A DNA stretch of 40,935 nt from Clostridiales bacterium GWF2_38_85. GTDB lineage: Bacteria > Bacillota > Clostridia > Oscillospirales > CAG-382. Positions 8,497-16,684 of the stretch are shown piece by piece. A model generated the notes under the pieces. The model was not told the origin of the DNA and made no database searches. It saw nothing but the letters and a program-made list of their open reading frames with translations. Every line of letters starts with the position of its first letter. The stretch's first letter is position 1. The translations under genes and the position numbers were made by a program. The stretch is from the NCBI GenBank assembly GCA_001797275.1, contig MGOY01000004.1:1-40935 (forward strand), in the 5' to 3' direction.

Positions 8497-9807
8497 TTGA
8501 ATAATCAAATTTCAACATTGCTAAAACAACCATATATTTTAAATAGAATCAATAAATTAAGTAGCATGCAGAGAGATAACCTGATTAAACAGATAAACTC
8601 ATTTGATATAAACCTTTTTACAGAATTGAATACTTTAGGTAAGCCAAAAGGAATAATTAAACCGTTGAAGGCACTTGTTATCAATGAAATAGAAAAAAAC
8701 AAACCGAGTATGAATCATGCGGAATTCAAGCAATCAAAGATGTAAGAGTTGCTGCTGTTCTCCTAGCTGGGGGACAGGGTTCTCGTCTTGGTTTCAATCA
8801 TCCTAAAGGTATGCTTAATATTGGGATAAATAAGACAATATATCTGTTCGAAATATTAATCAATAATCTATTGCAAATTTATAAAATAATAAATTGCTGG
8901 ATTCCACTTTATACTATGACTATATTAAACTAGCAAATGAATTGTGATTTTTTTAATTTGAAAAAATCCAAAAAGCATAGGCATTTTTCAAATTGTTAAG
9001 GTAATTCATTTATTAGTTTTATATAGCGAAATTAATAATAGTGAGATTGTTCAATTTTTTAAAAGACATATTTATTTCGGTTATAACGAAAATTTCATTT
9101 TCTTTTTTAAACAAAAAATGATGTCCTCCATCAACTTTGACGGAAATTTGCTTTTTGGATCAAAGGAGCAGCTTGCAATCTCGCCATTTGGAAATGGATG
9201 TTGGTTTGAATCCTTATACGAAAGTGAATATTATTCTTCTATTGTAAACAGCGATATTGAATGGTTTAATGTATTCGCTGTCGATAATGTTTTGCAAAAA
9301 ATTGCCGATCCTGTTTTTATCGGTGCAACTCTGGCAAGCAAAGCTGCGTGTGGAGCGAAGGTTGTCAGCAAAGCAAATGCGTTAGAGAAAGTTGGTGTTT
9401 TATGTTCTGTTGACAGCAAACCAGCGATTGTCGAATACTATGAGATGACCGATGAAATGATAAATTTGAAAGATAAAAACGGCGAATTGGAATATCGCTA
9501 TGGTGTAATTCTTAATTACTTATTTAGAAAAGATAAATTAGTCAATATTATAAATCAAAGACTTCCGATTCATATTGCAAAAAAGATAATCCCTTTTCTA
9601 AATGAGCATGATGAATATATCACACCGTCCGAGCCCAATGGTTATAAATTTGAAACTCTTGTTATTGATATGGTTCATATGATGGAAGATTGTTTACCTT
9701 ATGAAGTAAAAAGGAACAAAGAATTTGCCCCAATAAAAAACATGACAGGGGTAGATTCTCTTGAGAGTGCTAGAAAGTTATTACTCGAAAATGAAATTGA
9801 TATTTAA
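8497..9807 (+). pseudogene. UDP-sugar/UDP-GlcNAc pyrophosphorylase pseudogene
   Basis: The gene would start at TTG 8497 behind AGGAG. An N-terminal part runs to about 8700. The reading frame then shifts by one base, most likely in the A7 run at 8693-8699. It continues as EYESCGIQAIKDVRVAAVLL and the nucleotide-binding LAGGQGSRLGFNHPKG motif up to ATGAC at 8920. There a MITE is inserted. After it the frame resumes with SEINN, FFKRHIYFGY, SPFGNGCWFESL, DPVFIGATLA and PNGYKFETLVIDM, and ends at 9807. The enzyme would make UDP-GlcNAc or a UDP-sugar from UTP and the sugar 1-phosphate. At least two lesions make it inactive as written. Confidence 0.85.
8921..9025 (+). mobile_element. 105-bp MITE copy A (inserted in pyrophosphorylase gene)
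   Basis: Terminal inverted repeats of about 24 bp (TATATTAAACTAGCAAATGA at the left; ACTAATAAATGAATTAC on the complement of the right end) flank a central hairpin AATTTGAAAAA / TTTTTCAAATT. Removing 103 bp and leaving one TA restores the codons for TMTSEIN, so the target duplication is TA. No transposase is encoded. Confidence 0.9.
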
Positions 9808-9859
9808 AAGTAACTCGGAGTTGGCTTTAAACAATTCCGATCTTTTTTATAAAAACATA

Positions 9860-9896
9860 TTGACATTTATCTATATGACGCATATAATGTATATAG
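9860..9896 (+). promoter_or_regulatory. Promoter and ArsR-type operator
   Basis: Perfect promoter TTGACA (9860-9865), 17 bp, TATAAT (9883-9888). An inverted repeat CTATAT (9871-9876) / ATATAG (9891-9896) spans the -10, and further CTAT/ATAG half-sites follow to about 9935. This is the expected place for autorepression by the ArsR-family protein encoded next. Confidence 0.75.
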
Positions 9897-9987
9897 ACAA
9901 CTTTCTATGTGATAGATGGTTTTCTATATTAGGGAGTAAAAAATTTGAAAGATAAATCTTTCAAGTAAGAAAGGCATGATCATATTT

Positions 9988-10296
9988 ATGAATAATACAG
10001 ATTTAACTTTAGTAATGAAAGCATTATCTGATGTAACAAGGTTAAAAATAATAGAGATGGTTTCAGAAGGTGAGCTTTGTGCTTGCAAGATACTCGAAAG
10101 CTTTAATATCACCCAACCGACGCTGTCATACCATATGAAAATTCTTTGTGACTGCGGACTTGTTGATTCAAGACGTGATGGTGCCTGGATAAGATATAAC
10201 CTGAACAAGCAGACACTTGAACTTGTTTCGTCTTATTTCAATCGCTTGAAAACTCAGTCATACGAATTTAAAATCGAATGCTTAACATGCGAATAG
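9988..10296 (+). CDS. ArsR/SmtB-family metal-responsive repressor
   Basis: About 102 aa winged-helix protein. The alpha-3 metal-binding motif ELCAC gives C31 and C33 (cf. ELCVC in ArsR), and the recognition helix is FNITQPTLSYHMKIL. A C-terminal Cys pair (CLTCE) may add a ligand. ATG 9988 is preferred over 9976, because the AAGAAAGG SD ends only one base before 9976. It would bind As(III)/Sb(III) or another thiophilic metal and release the operator upstream. Its end abuts the permease SD, and the genes up to 13.3 kb likely form its operon. Confidence 0.88.
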   Translation: MNNTDLTLVMKALSDVTRLKIIEMVSEGELCACKILESFNITQPTLSYHMKILCDCGLVDSRRDGAWIRYNLNKQTLELVSSYFNRLKTQSYEFKIECLTCE

Positions 10297-10307
10297 GAGA
10301 AAAAATA

Positions 10308-11312
10308 ATGTTTATATTTGAGTGGCTTAATAATCAATTATTGAAGATGCAATGGCTGAGCGATTTAGTGAAGTCGCTTGTTGAAAACATTTTTGGTCTG
10401 ACTATTAATGAAAAAATAGGCGCAAGTATTCACTTCTTTTTATATGATACAATAAAAATTTTCTTACTGCTTTCAATTCTGATTTTTAGTATATCTTATA
10501 TTCAGAGTTATTTCCCACCTGAACGGACAAGAAAAATACTTGGCAGATTCAACGGTATAACCGCAAACATACTCGGTGCCTTACTCGGTACAATAACACC
10601 CTTCTGCTCCTGCTCGTCAATACCTCTGTTTATCGGGTTCACAAATGCAGGACTTCCCCTCGGTGTAACATTTTCGTTTTTAATATCATCACCGCTTGTC
10701 GACCTCGCATCGATTCTCTTACTTGCAAGCATTTTCAATTGGCGGATAGCAATCGCTTATGTTGTCGTTGGCTTGATCCTTGCGGTTATTGGCGGTACCA
10801 TTATTGGTAGAGCAAAGCTTGAAAAATATGTTGAGCCTTTTGTGTTCAGTAACAAGATTATAGACATAGAACAGGAAAAGATGACAAAACGAGACAGATT
10901 ATCTTTTTCAAAAGATCAGGTTCTTGGAATAATAAAGAAGGTATGGCTATATGTTTTAATCGGTGTAGGAATAGGAGCGGCCATTCATAACTGGATTCCC
11001 GAAGATATTATTACCGCGATCCTCGGCAACGAAAATCCTTTCTCGGTTCTGATTGCAACAATCGTCGGTGTTCCGATGTATGCTGATATATTCGGTACTC
11101 TTCCAATTTCAGAAGCATTGGTTACGAAAGGCGTCGGAATCGGAACAGTGCTTGCCTTTATGATGGCTGTTACCGCATTGTCCCTGCCCTCTCTGATAAT
11201 GTTAAAAAAGGTTGTAAAAACTAAACTGCTCGCAGTGTTTTTCTCAATCGTTTTAATTGGTATTTTGATTATGGGTTATACATTTAACGCTATTGGTTAT
11301 TTATTTATATAA
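10308..11312 (+). CDS. ArsP-like permease (PF03773)
   Basis: 334 aa from ATG 10308, preceded by GGAG; an upstream ATG at 10278 would overlap arsR. About eight membrane segments. The signature FCSCSSIPLFIGFTNAGLP with clustered cysteines and FLISSPLVD identify the UPF0718/ArsP permease family, members of which export trivalent organoarsenicals. The second half repeats the fold (ILIATIVGVPMYADIFGTLPI). Placement after ArsR supports metalloid efflux; the exact substrate is not shown. Confidence 0.85.
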   Translation: MFIFEWLNNQLLKMQWLSDLVKSLVENIFGLTINEKIGASIHFFLYDTIKIFLLLSILIFSISYIQSYFPPERTRKILGRFNGITANILGALLGTITPFCSCSSIPLFIGFTNAGLPLGVTFSFLISSPLVDLASILLLASIFNWRIAIAYVVVGLILAVIGGTIIGRAKLEKYVEPFVFSNKIIDIEQEKMTKRDRLSFSKDQVLGIIKKVWLYVLIGVGIGAAIHNWIPEDIITAILGNENPFSVLIATIVGVPMYADIFGTLPISEALVTKGVGIGTVLAFMMAVTALSLPSLIMLKKVVKTKLLAVFFSIVLIGILIMGYTFNAIGYLFI

Positions 11313-11339
11313 AATATTTTGAAAAGGAAATGATTTAGC

Positions 11340-11396
11340 GTGAAAAATATACAATTCAATGATACATTAGCGCGTATCTCCATGTATTTTTCATGA
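11340..11396 (+). CDS. Possible 18-codon leader ORF before the thioredoxin gene
   Basis: GTG 11340 to TGA 11396 with an SD-like AAAAGGAAA 9-10 bp upstream. The product reads VKNIQFNDTLARISMYFS. Its last codons run through the ATCTCCAT arm that can sequester the SD of the next gene, so its translation could open that stem. The second copy of this leader (near 20.6 kb) has a related but differently framed short ORF (MLRVRAYLH), so coding is uncertain. Confidence 0.35.
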   Translation: MKNIQFNDTLARISMYFS

Positions 11397-11433
11397 CTAT
11401 TTTTGCCCGAAACAGGGCATGGAGATTATTATG
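11372..11433 (+). promoter_or_regulatory. SD-sequestering leader RNA, copy 1
   Basis: ATCTCCAT (11376-11383) is perfectly complementary to ATGGAGAT (11419-11426), which contains the GGAG SD of the gene starting at 11431. Inside the loop is a GCCC/GGGC hairpin with loop GAAACA (11405-11418) and the string TTTCATGACTATTT (one mismatch allowed). The same architecture and much of the same sequence occur upstream of the zinc-ribbon gene at 20588-20648 on the other strand. Confidence 0.7.
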
Positions 11434-11664
11434 AAAATTAAAATTTTAGGTTCAGGCTGCAAAAGCTGTATTTCACTGACAGAGAACACAAAAGAAGCTG
11501 TAAAAAAACTCGGACTTAACGCTGAAATCGTTAAGGTAACGAACTTTGCTGACATTGCAGCATACGATGTAATGTCAACTCCGGCACTTGTTGTCGATGA
11601 AAAGGTTGTGTCATTCGGTAAGGTATTGAAACCGATGGAGATTGAGAAATTGTTACAAAAATAA
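11431..11664 (+). CDS. Thioredoxin-like CxxC small redox protein (PF13192 type)
   Basis: 77 aa from ATG 11431 behind ATGGAG. The fold is that of the redox-active-disulfide (thioredoxin_3) family: beta strand KIKILGSG, active site C10-K-S-C13, helix, and the cis-Pro region MSTPALVVD. Small proteins of this type sit beside ArsP-type permeases and may pass electrons or thiophilic metal. Its leader RNA can hide its SD, so translation is probably regulated. A gap of 20 bp separates it from the disulfide reductase gene that could reduce it. Confidence 0.85.
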   Translation: MKIKILGSGCKSCISLTENTKEAVKKLGLNAEIVKVTNFADIAAYDVMSTPALVVDEKVVSFGKVLKPMEIEKLLQK

Positions 11665-11684
11665 TTTGTGTCGGAGGATGTCAT

Positions 11685-13334
11685 ATGCGAATATTAATCA
11701 TCGGTGCTGTTGCAGCCGGAACTTCGGCTGCTGCAAAAGCAAGAAGAAACTCTGAAGATGCTGAAATAGTCTTATATGAGAAGGACAGCTATATATCCTA
11801 CTCAGGCTGTGGTATGCCTTATTATATCGGCGGTGAATTGGATAATGCAGATGAGCTGACACCGCGCGACCCTGCATTTTTCAAAAGTAAATACAACATT
11901 GATATCTTAACTCAACACGAGGTGTTGTCGATTCACCCGAATATGAAAACCATAAGGGTTAAAAATCTAACCAATGATGAGCAGTTTATCGATACCTACG
12001 ATAAGCTTATTATTGCAACCGGAGCAAGAGCAGTTATGCCGCCTGTTCCGGGTGTTGATAAATCGCATGTTTTCACTCTGCGTAGCATCAACGACATGAA
12101 CCGTATAAAAGCCTTTATCGACAATAATAAACCCGGGACAGCAGCCATCATTGGTACCGGGTTTATTGGTCTTGAAATGAGTGAAAACCTGAAAAGGCTC
12201 GGAATATCTATAACCTTGATTGAACGGTTGCCACAAATTACTCCGGGACTTGACAGCGATATGTCTGTATATGTTGAGGAACATCTGCAAAAGAATGATG
12301 TCACCGTATTCACTTCAACAACCGCAATCGAAATTACAGATAAAACTATCGTACTTGCAGATGGTACACAAATAGATACTGAGCTGGTTATTGTGGCAGT
12401 CGGAATACGGCCAAACACTGAGTTTGCCAAAGCAGCAGGAATTGAACTTGGTATTGCAGGAGCAATAAAGGTAAACGAAAGGATGCAAACAAACATTCAG
12501 GACATTTATGCCTGCGGTGACTGCATAGAACATAAGTCGTTAATTACCGGAAATCCAATATACCGCCCACTCGGTTCAACTGCTAATAAAACCGGCAGAA
12601 TTGCCGGAGATTGTGTAACAGGCGGTAGTCTGAGTTTCAGAGGTATTCTCGGTACGGGTATATTCAGAATATTCGATATGACTGTCGCCCAAACCGGGCT
12701 GTCCGAAAGAGAGGCTATTGAACTTGGATATGATTTTATTGTCAGCTACAATATCAAGCCTGATAAACCTGAATATATGGGCGGTAAGGAAATGGTTATA
12801 AAGACTGTTGCTGATAAAAACACCGGACGAATTTTAGGTGTACAAATTGTTGGTTTTGGTGGTGTTGACAAGCGGATTGATGTGTTTGTTACCGCAATAA
12901 CATTTGGGGCAAAAGCTGAAGATTTGTTTCATCTCGACCTTGCATATGCTCCTCCTTTTTCAACAACAAAAGACCCGGTTATGTACTCTGGAATGATTCT
13001 TGATAATGCAATAAACAAAAATCGCCCACTCATAACCGCAAAAGAACTTGATACCCTAACAAAATCAGGTGAAGCATATAATATAATTGATGCCAGAGTT
13101 GCCACACAGTACGAAAAATCACACATTGACACAGCTCATAATCTACCTCATCAGGAAATCCGCAGTTGTTGTGATTCACTTGATAAAGATACCTTGACGG
13201 TTACCTATTGCAATAAAGGGGTTACCGGAAACGCAACACAAAATATTCTTTTGAATAAAGGTTTCAAGAAAGTATATAATCTTTCGGGCGGATTCAAGCA
13301 ATACAAAATAACACATAAGAAAAGTGATTTTTAA
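11685..13334 (+). CDS. CoA-disulfide reductase/NADH oxidase-like flavoprotein with rhodanese domain
   Basis: 549 aa. Residues 1-440 are a single-Cys pyridine-nucleotide disulfide oxidoreductase: FAD motif IIGAVAAGTSAA, redox Cys C42 in SYSGCGMPYYIGG, NAD motif AAIIGTGFIGLE near 155, and IYACGDC. Residues about 455-549 form a rhodanese domain with active-site Cys near 509 (TYCNKGVTG). This is the CoADR-RHD architecture, which reduces CoA or persulfide disulfides with NAD(P)H. It fits the sulfur theme of the neighbours. SD GGAGG is present before ATG 11685. Confidence 0.88.
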   Translation: MRILIIGAVAAGTSAAAKARRNSEDAEIVLYEKDSYISYSGCGMPYYIGGELDNADELTPRDPAFFKSKYNIDILTQHEVLSIHPNMKTIRVKNLTNDEQFIDTYDKLIIATGARAVMPPVPGVDKSHVFTLRSINDMNRIKAFIDNNKPGTAAIIGTGFIGLEMSENLKRLGISITLIERLPQITPGLDSDMSVYVEEHLQKNDVTVFTSTTAIEITDKTIVLADGTQIDTELVIVAVGIRPNTEFAKAAGIELGIAGAIKVNERMQTNIQDIYACGDCIEHKSLITGNPIYRPLGSTANKTGRIAGDCVTGGSLSFRGILGTGIFRIFDMTVAQTGLSEREAIELGYDFIVSYNIKPDKPEYMGGKEMVIKTVADKNTGRILGVQIVGFGGVDKRIDVFVTAITFGAKAEDLFHLDLAYAPPFSTTKDPVMYSGMILDNAINKNRPLITAKELDTLTKSGEAYNIIDARVATQYEKSHIDTAHNLPHQEIRSCCDSLDKDTLTVTYCNKGVTGNATQNILLNKGFKKVYNLSGGFKQYKITHKKSDF

Positions 13335-13515
13335 TTCTTGATTAATACCTACAAAAATAATATGTTTTTCACCTTGATTTTTACCTTCTGAGATGATATA
13401 CTACATAATATTGAACATATAAAAAATGCGTAGAAATTTCTATAACAAACGAATTATCGTAAAATTATATTATAAGAAAGTATTGGTATTATTGGTATTA
13501 TAGGAGGGTGATCAG

Positions 13516-13959
13516 GTGAGAATATCCACAAAAGGCAGATATGCGCTCAGGCTTATGATCGACCTGGCATGTCATAATACCGGCGAATATATTACACTTA
13601 AAGAAATATCCATACGCCAGGAAATATCATTGAAATATCTTGAGCAAATTATTACCCTTCTAAACAAAGCCGGTTATCTATACTCAACCCGTGGAGCATA
13701 TGGTGGATATAAACTTGCAAAAGAACCAAAAGATTATACTGTCGGAGAAATTCTCAGGATAACTGAAGGTAGCCTTGCCCCTGTCACATGTATCGAATCC
13801 GAATTCAATGAATGTATGCGAAGCAAGAACTGCGCAACACAGGAATACTGGAAAGGTCTTTATGAGGTCATCAACAATTATCTTGACACTACAACCCTTG
13901 AAGACCTGTTGAATCGACAGAAAATAATGAACCAGAACGATATAATGTCAAACATATAG
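13516..13959 (+). CDS. Rrf2-family transcriptional regulator (CymR/IscR-like)
   Basis: 147 aa from GTG 13516 with a strong SD (GGAGGGTGATC). The N-terminus MRISTKGRYALRLMIDLA and helix-turn-helix LKEISIRQEISLKYLEQII are diagnostic. Three cysteines, C92, C100 and C106, have nearly IscR-like spacing, so Fe-S ligation is possible; CymR-type members lack them but control cysteine genes. The next operon is metY-cysK, so this is probably its regulator. Direct repeats TATTGGTATTATTGGTATTA just before the start may be an autoregulatory site (inference). Confidence 0.88.
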   Translation: MRISTKGRYALRLMIDLACHNTGEYITLKEISIRQEISLKYLEQIITLLNKAGYLYSTRGAYGGYKLAKEPKDYTVGEILRITEGSLAPVTCIESEFNECMRSKNCATQEYWKGLYEVINNYLDTTTLEDLLNRQKIMNQNDIMSNI

Positions 13960-13960
13960 A

Positions 13961-13986
13961 ATCTCAGACTTTTGTCTGGGATCTTT
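13961..13986 (+). terminator. Weak terminator after the Rrf2 gene
   Basis: ATCTCAGAC (13961-13969) pairs with GTCTGGGAT (13974-13982), one G-U, loop TTTT; only a short CTTT follows. Confidence 0.5.
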
Positions 13987-13996
13987 AAAATATATA

Positions 13997-14025
13997 TTGA
14001 CAAATTATTAGCTTTAGTGTATATT
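13997..14025 (+). promoter_or_regulatory. Promoter of the metY-cysK operon
   Basis: TTGACA (13997-14002), 17 bp, TATATT (14020-14025). Just downstream lies CCTATTGGATTAATGGGATT (14045-14064), an imperfect inverted pattern that could be the Rrf2 operator. The leader from about 14032 to 14236 carries the Cys-rich ORF. Confidence 0.75.
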
Positions 14026-14134
14026 AAAGTATATTCATATTATTCCTATTGGATTAATGGGATTAAAAAGGAGAGTGATTATAATATATTCAATAATATT
14101 CATCATGTTAATAAAAAATTACAGGAACGGTCGA

Positions 14135-14200
14135 ATGTGTTGTTATGACTACTGTTGTGATATTTATAACCGCTCATCAAATTCAATCCGACACAGGTGA
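14135..14200 (+). CDS. Cys-rich leader peptide of the sulfhydrylase/cysteine synthase operon
   Basis: ATG 14135 to TGA 14200, 21 codons, SD AGGAA at 14123-14127. The peptide starts [15 protein letters not shown]: Cys codons at 2, 3, 6 and 7, extreme for so short an ORF and directly upstream of cysteine-synthesis genes. ATG 14105 is an in-frame alternative. The RNA has competing folds: TGTGTTG over the first Cys codons (14136-14142) with CGACACA (14189-14195); GCTCATC (14172-14178) with GGTGAGC (14196-14202); and TCCGAC (14187-14192) with GTCGGA (14213-14218), which would cover the metY SD. This is the design of a cysteine-sensing translational attenuator. Confidence 0.75.
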   Translation: MCCYDYCCDIYNRSSNSIRHR

Positions 14201-14235
14201 GCGAATCTATCAGTCGGAAAGAAAGAAATTATATA

Positions 14236-15516
14236 ATGAATAATACATTCAAATTCGAAACCCTGCAGCTCCACGCAGGTCAGGAAACACCCGACCCTGT
14301 GACAAAAGCAAGAGCTGTACCTATATATCAGACCACATCGTACGTATTTGACAACTGTAAAAACGCTGCCGACCTGTTCGCTTTAAAGGAAGAGGGCAAC
14401 ATTTATGGAAGGCTGACGAACCCTACTCAGGAGGTTTTTGAGAAGCGTATTACCGCGCTTGAAGGTGGTGTTGCAGCACTTGCTGTTGCATCCGGTGCTG
14501 CCGCAATCACATATACATTTTTAAGTCTTGCAAAGGCTGGCGAACATATTGTCGCTGCAAAAACTATTTATGGTGGCACATACAACCTTCTTGTAAACAC
14601 TCTCCCATCATATGGAATTACAACGACCTTCGTTGATCCTGATGATGTTAACAATTTTCAAACGGCAATACAGAATAATACAAAGGCAATATTCATTGAA
14701 TCGATGGGCAACCCAAACTGTAATGTAATCGACATTGAAGCTGTTGCAGAAATCGCACATAAACATAAAATCCCATTGGTTATCGACAATACCTTTGCAA
14801 CACCCTATCTGCTTAGACCGATTGAATATGGCGCTGATATTATTGTTCACTCAGCGACAAAGTTCATCGGTGGTCATGGAACAACACTTGGCGGTGTAAT
14901 TATTGACAGTGGAAAATTCGACTGGAAAGCATCGGGTAAGTTTCCGCTATTGACCGTACCAGATAACGGATATCATGGTATCACCTTTGCGGACATCGGA
15001 GCTGCTGCGTTTGTTACCAGAATAAGAGCGGTTTTACTTCGTGATACGGGAGCTGTTATCTCGCCTCTGAATGCATTTCTTCTGCTGCAAGGCATAGAAA
15101 CTCTGTCACTACGGGTTGAACGCCATGTCGAAAATGCATTGAAGCTTGTTGACTATCTATCAAAACATCCTAAGGTTGAAAGAGTAAACCATCCTTCGCT
15201 TTACGATTACCCGAGCCATCATTTATATAACAAATATTTTCCGAGTGGCGGCGGTTCGATATTTACCTTCGAAATCAAGGGTGGCAAAAAAGATGCTACT
15301 AAATTTATTGATAACCTCAAAATATTCTCATTGCTTGCCAATGTCGCAGATGTGAAGTCGCTTGTTATACATCCCGCAACAACAACCCATTCACAGCTGA
15401 CAACCTCTGAGCTTGCCGAACAGAATATAAAACCGACAACAATCAGAATCTCTGTCGGAACCGAACATATTGACGACCTTATTAACGACCTTGAACAGGC
15501 ATTTAATGTTATCTGA
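14236..15516 (+). CDS. metY: O-acetylhomoserine (thiol)-lyase, Cys/Met metabolism PLP enzyme
   Basis: 426 aa from ATG 14236, where homologous sequence begins ([12 protein letters not shown]). GTG 14197 gives a longer frame that overlaps the leader stop as GTGA and would allow reinitiation. Family marks: [38 protein letters not shown] and the PLP lysine K209 in [16 protein letters not shown]. Length and [10 protein letters not shown] favour O-acetylhomoserine sulfhydrylase over cystathionine gamma-synthase. It makes homocysteine from O-acetylhomoserine and sulfide. Co-transcribed with cysK 13 bp downstream. Confidence 0.88.
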   Translation: MNNTFKFETLQLHAGQETPDPVTKARAVPIYQTTSYVFDNCKNAADLFALKEEGNIYGRLTNPTQEVFEKRITALEGGVAALAVASGAAAITYTFLSLAKAGEHIVAAKTIYGGTYNLLVNTLPSYGITTTFVDPDDVNNFQTAIQNNTKAIFIESMGNPNCNVIDIEAVAEIAHKHKIPLVIDNTFATPYLLRPIEYGADIIVHSATKFIGGHGTTLGGVIIDSGKFDWKASGKFPLLTVPDNGYHGITFADIGAAAFVTRIRAVLLRDTGAVISPLNAFLLLQGIETLSLRVERHVENALKLVDYLSKHPKVERVNHPSLYDYPSHHLYNKYFPSGGGSIFTFEIKGGKKDATKFIDNLKIFSLLANVADVKSLVIHPATTTHSQLTTSELAEQNIKPTTIRISVGTEHIDDLINDLEQAFNVI

Positions 15517-15529
15517 AAGGATATAAATT

Positions 15530-16459
15530 ATGAAAACTTATAAAAAAATAACTGATCTTATCGGCAGAACTCCCCTACTTGAGCTTGTTAACTTCGAAAA
15601 CAAACACAATCTTGAAGCAACTCTGCTTGCAAAGCTTGAACTTTTCAACCCCGGTGGTAGTGTAAAGGACAGAATTGCAAAAGGAATGATTGATGATGCC
15701 GAAGCAAAAGGTATCCTGAAACAGGGTTCGGTTATCATTGAACCAACCAGTGGAAACAACGGAATCGGGCTGGCAGCGATTGCAGCATCAAGAGGCTACC
15801 GTATTATAATAACTATGCCGGAAACTATGAGTGTTGAACGCAGGAATCTGCTTAAAGCTTACGGTGCTGAGTTAATCCTGACCGAAGGTTCTCTTGGCAT
15901 GAAGGGTGCAATAGATAAGGCTGAAGAGTTGGGAAAAATTATACCCAACAGCTTCATTCCCGGTCAATTCGTCAACCCTGCTAATCCTAAAGCACACTTT
16001 GAAACAACAGGTGTTGAAATCTGGGACGATACTGATGGAATGGTTGATATATTTGTTGCAGGTATTGGTACGGGTGGTACCATTTCTGGAACAGGTGAAT
16101 ATCTGAAGCTTAAAAACCCAGCTATTAAAATTATTGGAATAGAACCATCGGCTTCACCGGTTCTATCAAAAGGTAGAATCGGTGTTCACAAGATTCAAGG
16201 CATCGGTGCCGGTTTTGTCCCTGATATTCTCAACACTGAAATATATGACGAAATTATCACCGTTGAAAACGAGGATGCATTTAAAACAGGTAAGGAGATC
16301 GCAAGATCCGAAGGTGTTCTTGTCGGTATTTCATCGGGCGCAGCACTATGGGCAGCTGCTCAAGTTGCAAAAAGACCTGAGAATAAGGGCAAAATCATTG
16401 TTGTTCTGCTCCCGGACACAGGTGAAAGATATCTGTCAACTCCGATGTTCAGCGAATAA
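15530..16459 (+). CDS. cysK: Cysteine synthase (O-acetylserine sulfhydrylase)
   Basis: 309 aa, the standard length. PLP lysine K46 in NPGGSVKDRIA, substrate loop EPTSGNNGIGLA, phosphate-binding GIGTGGTISGTGEYL and C-terminal GISSGAALWAA are all present. It converts O-acetylserine and sulfide to cysteine. SD AAGGAT precedes ATG 15530. Second gene of the operon behind the Cys-rich leader, so cysteine supply should feed back on both genes. A MITE lies 34 bp after its stop and could act as an RNA hairpin at the 3' end. Confidence 0.92.
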   Translation: MKTYKKITDLIGRTPLLELVNFENKHNLEATLLAKLELFNPGGSVKDRIAKGMIDDAEAKGILKQGSVIIEPTSGNNGIGLAAIAASRGYRIIITMPETMSVERRNLLKAYGAELILTEGSLGMKGAIDKAEELGKIIPNSFIPGQFVNPANPKAHFETTGVEIWDDTDGMVDIFVAGIGTGGTISGTGEYLKLKNPAIKIIGIEPSASPVLSKGRIGVHKIQGIGAGFVPDILNTEIYDEIITVENEDAFKTGKEIARSEGVLVGISSGAALWAAAQVAKRPENKGKIIVVLLPDTGERYLSTPMFSE

Positions 16460-16492
16460 TATGGTGCAGATTTTTAAGCAGTTTCTATATAC

Positions 16493-16596
16493 ATATAAAA
16501 CTAACAAATGAATTGTGATTTTATTAATTTGAAAAAAGCCAAAAAGTATAGGCATTTTTCAAATTGCTGTAGTAATTCATTTATTAGTTTTATATA
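16493..16596 (+). mobile_element. MITE copy B
   Basis: Same family and orientation as copy A: left ATATAAAACTAACAAATGAA, right CATTTATTAGTTTTATATA, central hairpin AATTTGAAAAAAGCC with GGCATTTTTCAAATT. About 104 bp. Lies in the cysK 3' region. Confidence 0.88.
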
Positions 16597-16637
16597 GGAG
16601 CTTTTAATAAAATACCTTTTTACTTGCGCCATGAAAC

Positions 16638-16667
16638 AAACGGTCGCTATCAAAAGCGGCCGTTTTT
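16638..16667. terminator. Bidirectional terminator
   Basis: AAACGGTCGCT (16638-16648) pairs with AGCGGCCGTTT (16655-16665), with T on one side and A on the other. It separates the convergent cysK and ADP-ribosylglycohydrolase transcripts. Confidence 0.8.
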
Positions 16668-16684
16668 CGTTTATGTTTAAATTA

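Noticed and set aside
14197-14235. GTG 14197 as the metY start
   Set aside because: The extra residues are unlike the family N-terminus and overlap the leader stop; kept only as a possible coupled reinitiation site.
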